The notes: generated from the letters alone by a model not told the origin. A stretch of DNA of 6,537 bases from an uncultured Thiotrichaceae bacterium (GCA_937931765.1 CALHAO010000115.1:1-6537); one strand, 5' to 3'. Shown: positions 1 through 6,213, counted from the first letter of the stretch. Program-made: numbers and translations.

Positions 1-2
1 TT

Positions 3-113
3 GGAGAACAAAAGCGCGGTATGTTGTTTGATTTGTATATGAGTGGTTCTGATTTTTCCAGCGCGATTCGCTTGCTGGAACGTATGCTGGGGTCTTTCAA
101 ATGGCACAAATAG
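3..113 (+). CDS. C-terminal end of an unrecognised protein (partial, 5' end outside window)
   Basis: Frame 3 is open from the left edge to a TAG at 111-113 and encodes 36 residues ending in ERMLGSFKWHK. The other two forward frames close within the first 45 bases, so this is the only candidate for the tail of an upstream gene. The segment is amphipathic and probably helical (SSAIRLLERML), but carries no motif I recognise. It overlaps the start of the FHA-domain gene by 13 bp, which suggests co-transcription and perhaps translational coupling. FHA proteins are often encoded beside Ser/Thr kinases, phosphatases or secretion ATPases, but nothing visible here supports any of these. Moderate confidence that it is coding; function unknown. 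Confidence 0.55.
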   Translation, partial: GEQKRGMLFDLYMSGSDFSSAIRLLERMLGSFKWHK

Positions 114-1099
114 AACGTCCTGCAGAGTTGATTCTGGAAATCCATACCCGTAGTTTGAATCAATACCATCGGCTAACGCAGTTTCCGGTGCGGATCGGAC
201 GGGCATTGGATAACGACATTATTTTGTCCGATGCCACGGTTTCGAGTCATCACATGGAAATTGATCTGGCTGATAATGGTCAATTGGTGATACGCAATCT
301 CTCTGAAGAAAATGGCTCCAAAGTTAATCGCCAGGTGCTGTCGGACAAGCCCTTGACATTAGAGCTGGGTAAAGAACCTTTGGATCTGTTGTTAGGTGCC
401 CGGCGAGCCAGAGTCATGTACTCTGATATGGATATTGCTAAAACCAGTGTGCGCAATTGTTCCGGGTTGTATAAGTTATTCTGTAAGCCTGCCTGGTCAA
501 TTGCCCTGATGGTATTCACCTTGTTTGTCTTCTTATTTGAAAAATACCTGGAGACTATTTATGCCAAGGAAGCCTCATATTATTTCAGTGATTTAATGCC
601 GTATTTGCTGGCGATGATTGTGCTGACCCTGGTGGTCTCGGGGATCAGTCGTTTGTCGATACGGCGTTGGGAAATAGGCTCGGCATTAAGTTTTGCCGCA
701 TTACTGATGCTTGGCCCACAACTACTGGGTGAGCTGGGACATAAGCTGAACTATCTGTTTACCGCGACCTGGCCGATGGAATGGGTGAGTCTTGTCGGTG
801 ATTTTCTATGGATGCCGTTCCTACTTTACCTTTATGTGCGGCTGGTACATCACTCCAACGCCCGCAATGCTATTGGCCTTGCTTTATTGTTCAGTGCGCC
901 GATGACACTTTATCAGGTGTCAGATTATGCTGATCAAATGGCGATTGCTGCTGAATATACCGGTGAGGCGGAATTCAGTCGTGAGTTGAGTTCGTTAAAT
1001 ATCCATTTAGCACCTACGCTGTCCATTGATGAGTTCATTACGCAACTGAATGATGAGCTAACAACTGAAGATTCTGAGTTAGCGGCTTCAGAAAAGTAG
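101..1099 (+). CDS. FHA-domain protein with a multi-pass membrane region
   Basis: A 332-residue protein. Residues about 28-80 form a forkhead-associated domain, a phosphothreonine-peptide binding module: the GR of the first conserved block is G33-R34, followed by NDI.LSDATVSSHH (S48, H51) and the NGS.VN block (N71-G72, N76). FHA domains recognise phosphorylated partners, so this protein probably senses or recruits a Ser/Thr-phosphorylated protein at the membrane. From about residue 130 there are four or five hydrophobic segments (about 131-149, 160-183, 192-212, 228-249 and 256-272), then a soluble acidic tail of about 60 residues (302-332). The FHA domain has no signal peptide, so it is inferred to be cytoplasmic. 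The ATG at 101 was chosen because the FHA domain follows at a normal distance and a GGGG stretch (89-92) lies 8 nt upstream. No kinase or phosphatase lies in the window. The membrane part is not a family I can name. Confidence 0.85.
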   Translation: MAQIERPAELILEIHTRSLNQYHRLTQFPVRIGRALDNDIILSDATVSSHHMEIDLADNGQLVIRNLSEENGSKVNRQVLSDKPLTLELGKEPLDLLLGARRARVMYSDMDIAKTSVRNCSGLYKLFCKPAWSIALMVFTLFVFLFEKYLETIYAKEASYYFSDLMPYLLAMIVLTLVVSGISRLSIRRWEIGSALSFAALLMLGPQLLGELGHKLNYLFTATWPMEWVSLVGDFLWMPFLLYLYVRLVHHSNARNAIGLALLFSAPMTLYQVSDYADQMAIAAEYTGEAEFSRELSSLNIHLAPTLSIDEFITQLNDELTTEDSELAASEK

Positions 1100-1108
1100 G
1101 TGGGGCTG

Positions 1109-1131
1109 TTTATAGATCCTGATCTTATAAA
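1109..1131. terminator. AT-rich hairpin between convergent genes
   Basis: TTTATA (1109-1114) pairs with TATAAA (1126-1131). An inner GA/TC pair is offset by a single bulged T, leaving a loop of about 6 nt. It lies between the stop of the FHA gene and the stop of rsmE and overlaps the rsmE stop codon. The position suits a shared terminator for convergent genes, but the stem is AT-only at its base and there is no clear U tract on either strand, so it would be weak. Confidence 0.25.
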
Positions 1132-1868
1132 TCTCCGAAATACTGCTGCAATAGGCTGGTAACAGTAATTGCAGCAGTTTCAGCTCTTAGTATGCGCGGC
1201 CCCAGTGACAGCGTGATGATATTGTGCTGTTGGCATGCGGTGACTTCATCATCAGTAAAACCACCTTCTGGGCCGATCATCAAACTAATATGGGGCTTCT
1301 CTGGCAAGCTACCCTGCAGGGTACTGATGCGCGGATAATCACCCGGCATTAACATCAGGCGGGTTTCGTTGTGCTCTGCCGGTGCTTCCAACCACGCATC
1401 AAATGCTAGAGGCGTGAGAATGGTTGGAATACGGGTGCGACCGGACTGTTCACAAGCATTGATGGCGATAGCCTGCCAATGGCTCAGTTTTTTATCCAGT
1501 TTATCGCGCCCCATACGCACCACGCTACGCTGGCTGATCATTGGCCGGATATTGCTGATCCCAAGTTCTACACATTTCTGAATGGTCAGATCCATCTTGT
1601 CCGGTTTGATAATGCTTTGTACCAAAGTCAGGTGCAGGCTTGATTCCCGGTCTACCGGATCGAATGACAAAATGCTGACAGTAGCTTTACGCTTACTGAC
1701 ATCACTGAGTTCAGCCAGAAATTCCCCTCCTTCATCATTGAAAAAAATCAGTGGTGCACCGGCTTTCATCCTTAATACCTGAATGGCATGGCGGAACAGT
1801 TCGGTAGGCAATTCCAATGTCTGGTTAACCAGCAAAGGTTGGGCTAAATAGAATCTAGGTATACGCAT
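1125..1868 (-). CDS. rsmE: 16S rRNA (uracil(1498)-N(3))-methyltransferase RsmE
   Basis: RsmE uses S-adenosylmethionine to methylate N3 of U1498 in 16S rRNA in the assembled 30S subunit; it is a SPOUT-class (trefoil-knot) enzyme acting as a dimer. From MRIPRF the protein has 247 residues, the normal length for the family. Seen in order: an N-terminal PUA-like RNA-binding part (about 1-70), the SIIKPDKMDLTIQKCVELG segment (85-103), R114 and the ACEQSGR motif (138-144), GPEGGFTDDE (199-208) and the knot block LGPRILRAETAA (222-233), the latter two forming the SAM site. The frame stays open upstream to about 2078, but homologues begin MRIPR, so the start is the second of two adjacent ATGs (1868) or the first (1871). 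Neither has a good Shine-Dalgarno. It converges on the FHA gene; gshB, a common neighbour in enterics, is absent. Very secure assignment. Confidence 0.96.
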   Translation of the reverse strand: MRIPRFYLAQPLLVNQTLELPTELFRHAIQVLRMKAGAPLIFFNDEGGEFLAELSDVSKRKATVSILSFDPVDRESSLHLTLVQSIIKPDKMDLTIQKCVELGISNIRPMISQRSVVRMGRDKLDKKLSHWQAIAINACEQSGRTRIPTILTPLAFDAWLEAPAEHNETRLMLMPGDYPRISTLQGSLPEKPHISLMIGPEGGFTDDEVTACQQHNIITLSLGPRILRAETAAITVTSLLQQYFGDL

Positions 1869-2033
1869 CATCGGATTATCGCAATTCATGAAGGGTTTGT
1901 CGGTATATTTATTGTGATTTGAAAAGCATATCTGTGAAATCCAACCTTCTGAGTAGATGAGATTCGTCTCGCCCTGATGGCTATTGCTAGATTGGAAGCC
2001 GGATTTGCGCATTTTAATAAAACGGGAAATATC

Positions 2034-2726
2034 ATGAATCCAGTGAGTGTAAAACAGGAACAACTGCCTCAGGAACATCAGGAAGTAGCGCCACCTGTAG
2101 TGACGCTCGGCACATGGAGTGACAATTGGGATGCCTGGGTTAACAAGTATATCCAGCCAGGTATACGCGAAGGTTATTTTGATCTGGTAGTTGAGCAGCT
2201 ACATGATGATATTTACCATTTCCCGCTGTTTACTTATGAGTTTTGTACTGAGCTAGTCGAATACACAGAACAAAAAGCAGATTGGACAAAGGATCGTCAC
2301 CAGTTTTATCCTACCAATGATGTTTTGTTGGCTGACTTGGGGCTACTACAAATGTACCGTCGTGTACTGGAAGTGTTTTGCCACCCTATCGCACGATTGC
2401 ATTGGCGATTAGAGGGTGATCGCTGGGTGAACACGATGGTTGATGAGAGTTTTGTAGCGCGTTATAAGGCTGAGGAACAGCAGTCACTGGCCGTACACAG
2501 TGATTTTTCTGATTATACCTTCACGGTAGGACTGAATACGGATTTTGAAGGCGGCGGTACATGGTTCCCACGCCAGCAGATTTTGGCAAACCCGCGTGGT
2601 GGTTATTGTACATTGTTCCCCAGTATGACGCACCCGCACGGTGGTCGCCCGACTATTCGTGGTACACGCTATATTCTGGTGTCGTTTTGTCGACGTGCAA
2701 ACCTCTATATCGACAATCCGGGCTAG
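2034..2726 (+). CDS. PLOD-like 2-oxoglutarate/Fe(II)-dependent hydroxylase
   Basis: A 230-residue soluble protein with a C-terminal double-stranded beta-helix of the prolyl/lysyl-hydroxylase (P4Hc) class. Such enzymes couple oxidative decarboxylation of 2-oxoglutarate to hydroxylation of a substrate, often a protein side chain. The iron triad is clear: H155 and D157 in the HSDFSDYT motif, and distal H202 in THPHGG; R212 in RGTRYILVSF would bind 2-oxoglutarate. Spacing and flanking residues (GLN.DFEGGGTWF, then HPHGG..T.RGTRY) resemble the catalytic end of animal procollagen-lysine hydroxylases, in which the distal His and the Arg are likewise ten residues apart. Residues 24-130 are a helical N-terminal region, and there is no signal peptide. 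I start at 2034 because GGGA (2024-2027) lies 6 nt upstream; an ATG at 1977 would add 19 residues with no visible RBS. Substrate unknown. It is the first gene of the rightward run, divergent from rsmE. Confidence 0.87.
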   Translation: MNPVSVKQEQLPQEHQEVAPPVVTLGTWSDNWDAWVNKYIQPGIREGYFDLVVEQLHDDIYHFPLFTYEFCTELVEYTEQKADWTKDRHQFYPTNDVLLADLGLLQMYRRVLEVFCHPIARLHWRLEGDRWVNTMVDESFVARYKAEEQQSLAVHSDFSDYTFTVGLNTDFEGGGTWFPRQQILANPRGGYCTLFPSMTHPHGGRPTIRGTRYILVSFCRRANLYIDNPG

Positions 2727-2802
2727 TTATCCCACCCGACTTTTATTACTGCTGCCCAAACCGTAAACTGTAGTTATTATTATTACAGGGTAAAGTGTTG
2801 CC

Positions 2803-3186
2803 ATGAACATGGAAAAAGTCATCTTTGGTTTTTTTATTGTATTAGCGTTAACGCTGAATTTTGGCTTTTTCATCGGTGATATTGATAATCCGCAGCACCA
2901 TCATGCGTTTGAATTATTTGCGGCGGTGGTGGTTAGCCTGATTTCAACGCTGCTCAAGTTCGGTGATCGCACCCATCTCGGTGCTATCTTGCTGGCGACC
3001 AGTCTGGTGGCGGATTTACAGTTAATTATTGCTGCACTGATTTGGGGTTGGGCTGAGCATGTGAATCCGGGAGGCATGACACCGGAGATTATGGTGTCCA
3101 TTGTTTCATTGTCCGGTGGTGCTTTATTGGCCAATATAACCTCTGTTGTATTACTGGTTGCTGAAACCATTACTGTGCGTCGCTAA
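2803..3186 (+). CDS. Small four-helix membrane protein, probable DUF6394 family
   Basis: A 127-residue integral membrane protein with four hydrophobic segments (about 5-25, 36-53, 59-84 and 98-122). Loops carry GDIDNPQHHH (25-34), KFGDRTH (52-58) and AEHVNPGG (84-91). From memory it matches a conserved proteobacterial family named DUF6394, with a MEKVIFGFFIVLALTLNFGFF-like start; I cannot confirm this here. No function is assigned to that family that I know of. Its TAA stop shares one base with the ATG of the channel gene (TAATG at 3184-3188), so the two are almost certainly translated in concert, and a role as channel accessory subunit, assembly factor or regulator is a reasonable inference. 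ATGs lie at 2803 and 2809; the first is 12 nt from AGGG (2787-2790). It sits 76 bp after the hydroxylase gene, with no strong terminator between. Confidence 0.8.
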   Translation: MNMEKVIFGFFIVLALTLNFGFFIGDIDNPQHHHAFELFAAVVVSLISTLLKFGDRTHLGAILLATSLVADLQLIIAALIWGWAEHVNPGGMTPEIMVSIVSLSGGALLANITSVVLLVAETITVRR

Positions 3187-4913
3187 TGCCTGGCCTTTTT
3201 TACATTCTGTTGCGGCGGCTACGGATTCCGCTGATCCTGCTGGTTATTATTTATGCCATTTCAATATTAGGTTTTGTGCTGATCCCGGGACAGGATGATC
3301 AGGGTAATGTCTGGCAGATGTCTTTTTTCCATGCCTTCTATTTTGTCAGTTACATGGCATCAACGATCGGTTTTGGTGAAATACCTTATGCGTTTACCAA
3401 TGCTCAGCGCATGTGGGCAATGTTCACTATTTATGCTTCGGTGATTGGCTGGCTGTATAGTATTGGTTCCTTGCTGGGTGTGTTGCAAGATCCTGCTTTC
3501 CGGCGATTACGTAACGAGTACCTTTTCCGACGTAATGTTCAGCACCTGCATACACCGTTTTACCTGGTTTGTGGCTATGGGGATACCAGTGCAATACTGG
3601 TGGAGGCTTTGTCGGAAGAGGGAATCAAGTCGGTGGTGATTGATCCTGATGAAAATAATATTAATGAGCTGGAGTTGAATGATTACCGCCGCCAGCCGTT
3701 GGGGGTTGTTGGTGATGCTTCTCACCCAAACGTGTTGGAGTCAGCGGGTGTTACCAGTCCGTATTGTTTGGGGGTGATTGCACTGACTGACTCGGACGAA
3801 GTAAATCTGTTGATCGCACTGAGCACACATTTGTTGAATCCTGATACGCGCTTTCTGGCGCGGGCTGATTCAGAAGAGGCGGTAGCCAATATTCGTTCTT
3901 TCGGGCATAACACCGTGGTTAATCCATTTGAGTCGTTTGCGGAACGATTGGTTTTAGCATTGAAATGTCCGGGACATTATACGTTACTGGAATGGATGAC
4001 AGGTGTACCTAATGAGCCTTTTCCTGAGCCAAGCTTTCCGGAGCATGGGCATTGGGTTATTTGTGGGTACGGACGTTTTGGCCAGACTTTACATGAGCAA
4101 TTAATCAGTTCCGGTATTGAGTCCAGTATTATTGAACCCCTGCCGCAGGATGCAAATTTACCGGGGTTGATTATGGGCAATGGCACGGGTGCCCAGACCT
4201 TGATTAAAGCGGGTGTGCGTGAGGCGACAGGTATTATCGCCGGGACGGATAATGATGGTAATAATTTGTCTATCCTAATGACGGCCCGGGAGTTGAATCC
4301 TACTATTTTCATGGTGACACGGCAGAATAATCGTGAGAATTCACTGATTTTTGATCGGGCTGGCTTTCATCTGACGATGAAACGCGGTGATGTGGTCGCC
4401 CATAAAATTTTTGCGTTGTTACGTACACCGCTGCTGAGTGATTTCTTGTCATTGGCGGCTGATAAAAGTGAGCCATGGGTTAACCAGTTATTGAGCCGGA
4501 TTCTAGGGGTGATGGATGAAAATGTACCTTACCTTTGGGAGCTGAAGATTACTAAAAGCCGCACTCCAGCTTTATATCACGCCTGTAAGCCTTTGAAAAT
4601 CGAGGGCAAGTCATCTGTGCCGGTGCCTTTGCGTACCTTGTTGCGTAATCCGCATGATCGTGACAAGTATCTGCAGGTGATTCCTTTGTTATTGAAGCGT
4701 GAAGGGGCTGTTTTATTGGTGCCGGATGAGGATGTGACATTGCAGGTGAGTGACCGGATTTTGATGTGTGCGACGCGAAGTGTTCGGCGCAGAACAGACT
4801 GGGCGACTCAGAATGAGAGTGTATTACACTATTTGCTCACTGGTAATAACAGTGAGGGCCAGTCTTATTTTTGGCGTTGGTTGCAGCGGATGCGCAAGGC
4901 ATGCCAATCATGA
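3186..4913 (+). CDS. Two-TM potassium channel with tandem RCK (TrkA-N/TrkA-C) domains
   Basis: A 575-residue protein built like ligand-gated RCK potassium channels (MthK, GsuK class). TM1 is about residues 12-33, the pore helix about 47-59, the selectivity filter TIGFGE (60-65, where TVGYGD is usual) and TM2 about 75-100. A first cytoplasmic Rossmann RCK begins at FYLVCGYGDTS (125-135), with the acidic strand end VVIDPDE (150-156). A second begins at HWVICGYGRFG (289-299), with IIEP (315-318), and a TrkA-C-like domain follows (about 447-530). The second nucleotide site has the full GxGxxG; the first has Ser in place of the third Gly. Four subunits would make one pore with a gating ring of eight RCK units in the cytoplasm. 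Nucleotide or ion ligand unknown. It overlaps the upstream gene by one base (TAATG). A basic tail (RSVRRR and RWLQRMRK) ends the protein. The alternative reading as a TrkA-type transporter regulator is ruled out by the pore. Confidence 0.92.
   Translation: MPGLFYILLRRLRIPLILLVIIYAISILGFVLIPGQDDQGNVWQMSFFHAFYFVSYMASTIGFGEIPYAFTNAQRMWAMFTIYASVIGWLYSIGSLLGVLQDPAFRRLRNEYLFRRNVQHLHTPFYLVCGYGDTSAILVEALSEEGIKSVVIDPDENNINELELNDYRRQPLGVVGDASHPNVLESAGVTSPYCLGVIALTDSDEVNLLIALSTHLLNPDTRFLARADSEEAVANIRSFGHNTVVNPFESFAERLVLALKCPGHYTLLEWMTGVPNEPFPEPSFPEHGHWVICGYGRFGQTLHEQLISSGIESSIIEPLPQDANLPGLIMGNGTGAQTLIKAGVREATGIIAGTDNDGNNLSILMTARELNPTIFMVTRQNNRENSLIFDRAGFHLTMKRGDVVAHKIFALLRTPLLSDFLSLAADKSEPWVNQLLSRILGVMDENVPYLWELKITKSRTPALYHACKPLKIEGKSSVPVPLRTLLRNPHDRDKYLQVIPLLLKREGAVLLVPDEDVTLQVSDRILMCATRSVRRRTDWATQNESVLHYLLTGNNSEGQSYFWRWLQRMRKACQS
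3363..3380 (+). other. Potassium selectivity filter TIGFGE
   Basis: Codons 60-65 of the channel gene encode TIGFGE, preceded by FHAFYFVSYMAS (48-59, the pore helix). The canonical filter is TVGYGD. Here Ile, Phe and Glu replace Val, Tyr and Asp. The two glycines are kept, so potassium selectivity is expected. The Glu at the outer mouth and loss of the Tyr hydroxyl could alter filter stability or gating. Confidence 0.85.
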
Positions 4914-4924
4914 CTACAGTTCCT

Positions 4925-4928
4925 AGGA
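4925..4928 (+). promoter_or_regulatory. Ribosome binding site deciding the amidohydrolase start
   Basis: AGGA at 4925-4928, inside TAGGAAAA, stands 8 nt before the ATG at 4937 and is the best Shine-Dalgarno at this junction. A second in-frame ATG at 4910 overlaps the channel stop as ATGA and has AAGG (4896-4899) 10 nt upstream. Either could be used; the stronger site and the start of homology (QLFDSHFH) favour 4937. Confidence 0.55.
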
Positions 4929-4936
4929 AAATAAAA

Positions 4937-5722
4937 ATGTTAGATCAATATCAACTGTTTGATAGCCACTTCCACATTATTGATGCCCGTTATCCGCTGG
5001 TGCGGAATCAAGGATATTTACCCGAAGTATTCACTGTGCAAAATTATAAAGATCGAATGCTTGAATATGACCTTTGTGGCGGGGTTGTAGTTTCCGGTTC
5101 CTTTCAGGCATTCGATCAAACCTATCTTGTGGCCAGCCTTAAAGAACTCGGGTCTTCTTATGTGGGCGTCGCTCAGATACCAGCATCAATGTCAGATGAG
5201 GAGTTAGGCTACTTAAATGATAGCGGAGTTCGTGCGGTACGATTTAATGTAAAAAGAGGCGGGTCTGAAGGTATCGGAGAGTTAGCTTATCTGGCGGATA
5301 AAGTGCATGACCTGTTTGGCTGGCATGCCGAGTTATATATCGATTCAAGTAATCTGGCCGGTTTGTATGAAACGATTATTAACTTGCCTGCTGTTAGTGT
5401 TGATCATCTGGGTTTAAGTAAATCCGGGTTAAGTACTTTATTGAAGCTGGCGGGTAAGGTTGTTCGTATTAAGGCTACTGGGTTTGGGCGGGTAGATTTT
5501 GATATTGCCGAGGTATTAAAGTCGATTTATTCAGAAAATCCGGATGCTTTAATGTTTGGTACGGACTTGCCATCAACCAGAGCGCCGGTACCTTATACCG
5601 ATGAGGACTTTTTGTGTATCTCTGATATTCTTGGAGATGTGGGTGCTGCTAAGGTGTTTAGTGGGAATGCTATGGATTTTTATCGTCTATCAATGCGGAA
5701 AAATGCAGGTGTAAAGCTGTGA
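4937..5722 (+). CDS. Amidohydrolase-family TIM-barrel hydrolase (PF04909 / LigI-like)
   Basis: A 261-residue cytoplasmic hydrolase of the amidohydrolase superfamily, which cleaves amides, esters or lactones, or decarboxylates. The first strand ends in DSHFH (H11, H13), VRFN (R102) follows, then VDHLG (D156-H157) and FGTDLP (D210), and the C-terminal FSGNAMDFYRL (241-251) matches the usual GNA..LY.L ending. This set resembles 2-pyrone-4,6-dicarboxylate lactonase (LigI) and sulfomuconolactone hydrolase relatives. The strand-5 metal-ligand His of ACMSD-type members is not evident; the segment reads HAELYID (130-136). LigI works without a metal, so this enzyme may be a metal-independent lactonase, but the substrate cannot be read from sequence. 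An alternative ATG at 4910 would add nine residues and overlap the channel stop; the longest frame, from a TTG at 4871, is unlikely. Its stop overlaps the acetyltransferase start (GTGA), implying a coupled pair. Confidence 0.84.
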   Translation: MLDQYQLFDSHFHIIDARYPLVRNQGYLPEVFTVQNYKDRMLEYDLCGGVVVSGSFQAFDQTYLVASLKELGSSYVGVAQIPASMSDEELGYLNDSGVRAVRFNVKRGGSEGIGELAYLADKVHDLFGWHAELYIDSSNLAGLYETIINLPAVSVDHLGLSKSGLSTLLKLAGKVVRIKATGFGRVDFDIAEVLKSIYSENPDALMFGTDLPSTRAPVPYTDEDFLCISDILGDVGAAKVFSGNAMDFYRLSMRKNAGVKL

Positions 5723-6186
5723 TAAAAAATATCAATATAGTTGAAGCATCTGGTAAGGATTCTGAAGAGGTTGCTGAGTTGGTTCGGAGTCTTTTAATTG
5801 AACTGGAGCCTGATGCTTCAGCAGACATCGAAAACATGAATCTTGAGCAGTTAGCCAAAACCCTGCTAACTTTATACAAAATATGGGCGTTTCTGGCGAA
5901 ACATGATGGTTCTACTATCGGTGTCATCACTCTCCATGAATGTGCCGCCATCTACGCAGGGGGCGTATTTGGTGAAATATCCGAGTTATACGTCAAGCCT
6001 GAATATCGCTCATCAAAAGTAGGTAATCTTTTGATTAAGTCTGCCATTAATAAAGGCAGAGAGTTGGGATGGAAGAGACTTGAAGTGGGAAGCCCGCCAC
6101 CTGAAGACAGCCCCCGGACTATCAGGTTTTACGATAGCATGGGGTTTAAATGTACAGGATCACGGTTAAGATGCTTAATAAACTAA
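5719..6186 (+). CDS. GNAT-family N-acetyltransferase
   Basis: A 155-residue protein of the GNAT fold, transferring an acetyl group from acetyl-CoA to an amine (small molecule or protein). The core strand and pantetheine-binding region read GEISELYVKPEYRSSKVGNLLIKSAINKG in two parts: residues 85-96, then the acetyl-CoA loop R97-S-S-K-V-G102. The usual motif is R/QxxGxG/A, so Lys100 replaces the first Gly. Motif B follows in ELGWKRLEV (115-123) and the C-terminal FYDSMGFK (137-144) is typical. The N-terminal half (1-60) is helical and probably forms the acceptor site. The start is a GTG at 5719 overlapping the amidohydrolase stop by 4 bp (GTGA), with GCAGG (5705-5709) 9 nt upstream; no other early start exists. 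The acceptor is unknown, though the coupling suggests it shares a pathway with the hydrolase. Confidence 0.86.
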   Translation: MIKNINIVEASGKDSEEVAELVRSLLIELEPDASADIENMNLEQLAKTLLTLYKIWAFLAKHDGSTIGVITLHECAAIYAGGVFGEISELYVKPEYRSSKVGNLLIKSAINKGRELGWKRLEVGSPPPEDSPRTIRFYDSMGFKCTGSRLRCLIN

Positions 6187-6195
6187 GCATCTTAA
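6166..6195. terminator. Perfect 12-bp inverted repeat at the convergent junction
   Basis: TTAAGATGCTTA (6166-6177) and TAAGCATCTTAA (6184-6195) are exact reverse complements around a 6-nt loop. The TAA stop of the acetyltransferase is the first three bases of the right arm, so the last codons form the left arm. Its place between convergent genes suits a bidirectional transcription end signal or mRNA 3' stabiliser. There is no clear U tract after it on either strand and the stem is AT-rich, so intrinsic termination is only moderately likely. Confidence 0.5.
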
Positions 6196-6213
6196 TAACT
6201 GATGTTTTCAGTT

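Noticed and set aside
1875..1903. Possible rsmE promoter: CCGACA, 17-nt gap, GATAAT on the minus strand
   Set aside because: Transcription would start at or inside the start codon, leaving no leader; the match is probably by chance.
1992..2020. Possible promoter TTGGAA...TAATAA before the hydroxylase gene
   Set aside because: The predicted start would be about 7 nt before the ATG and would remove the GGGA ribosome binding site. The -10 match is also poor.
1872..2078. Upstream extension of the rsmE frame by about 70 codons
   Set aside because: Known RsmE proteins begin at MRIPR. The extension has no family resemblance and overlaps the start of the hydroxylase gene on the other strand.
2768..2788. 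Hairpin CTGTA...TACAG between the hydroxylase and the small membrane protein
   Set aside because: The stem is 7 bp and AT-rich, with one G-T pair and no U tract, so it is not supported as a terminator. The genes may well be co-transcribed.
3977..4312. Antisense open frame of 111 codons inside the channel gene
   Set aside because: It is a mirror of strongly coding sequence on the other strand, with no recognisable domain and no ribosome binding site.
4871..4936. Longer amidohydrolase N-terminus starting from TTG at 4871
   Set aside because: It would overlap the channel gene by 43 bp with a rare start codon and no good RBS. The homologous part begins at QLFDSHFH, just after 4937.
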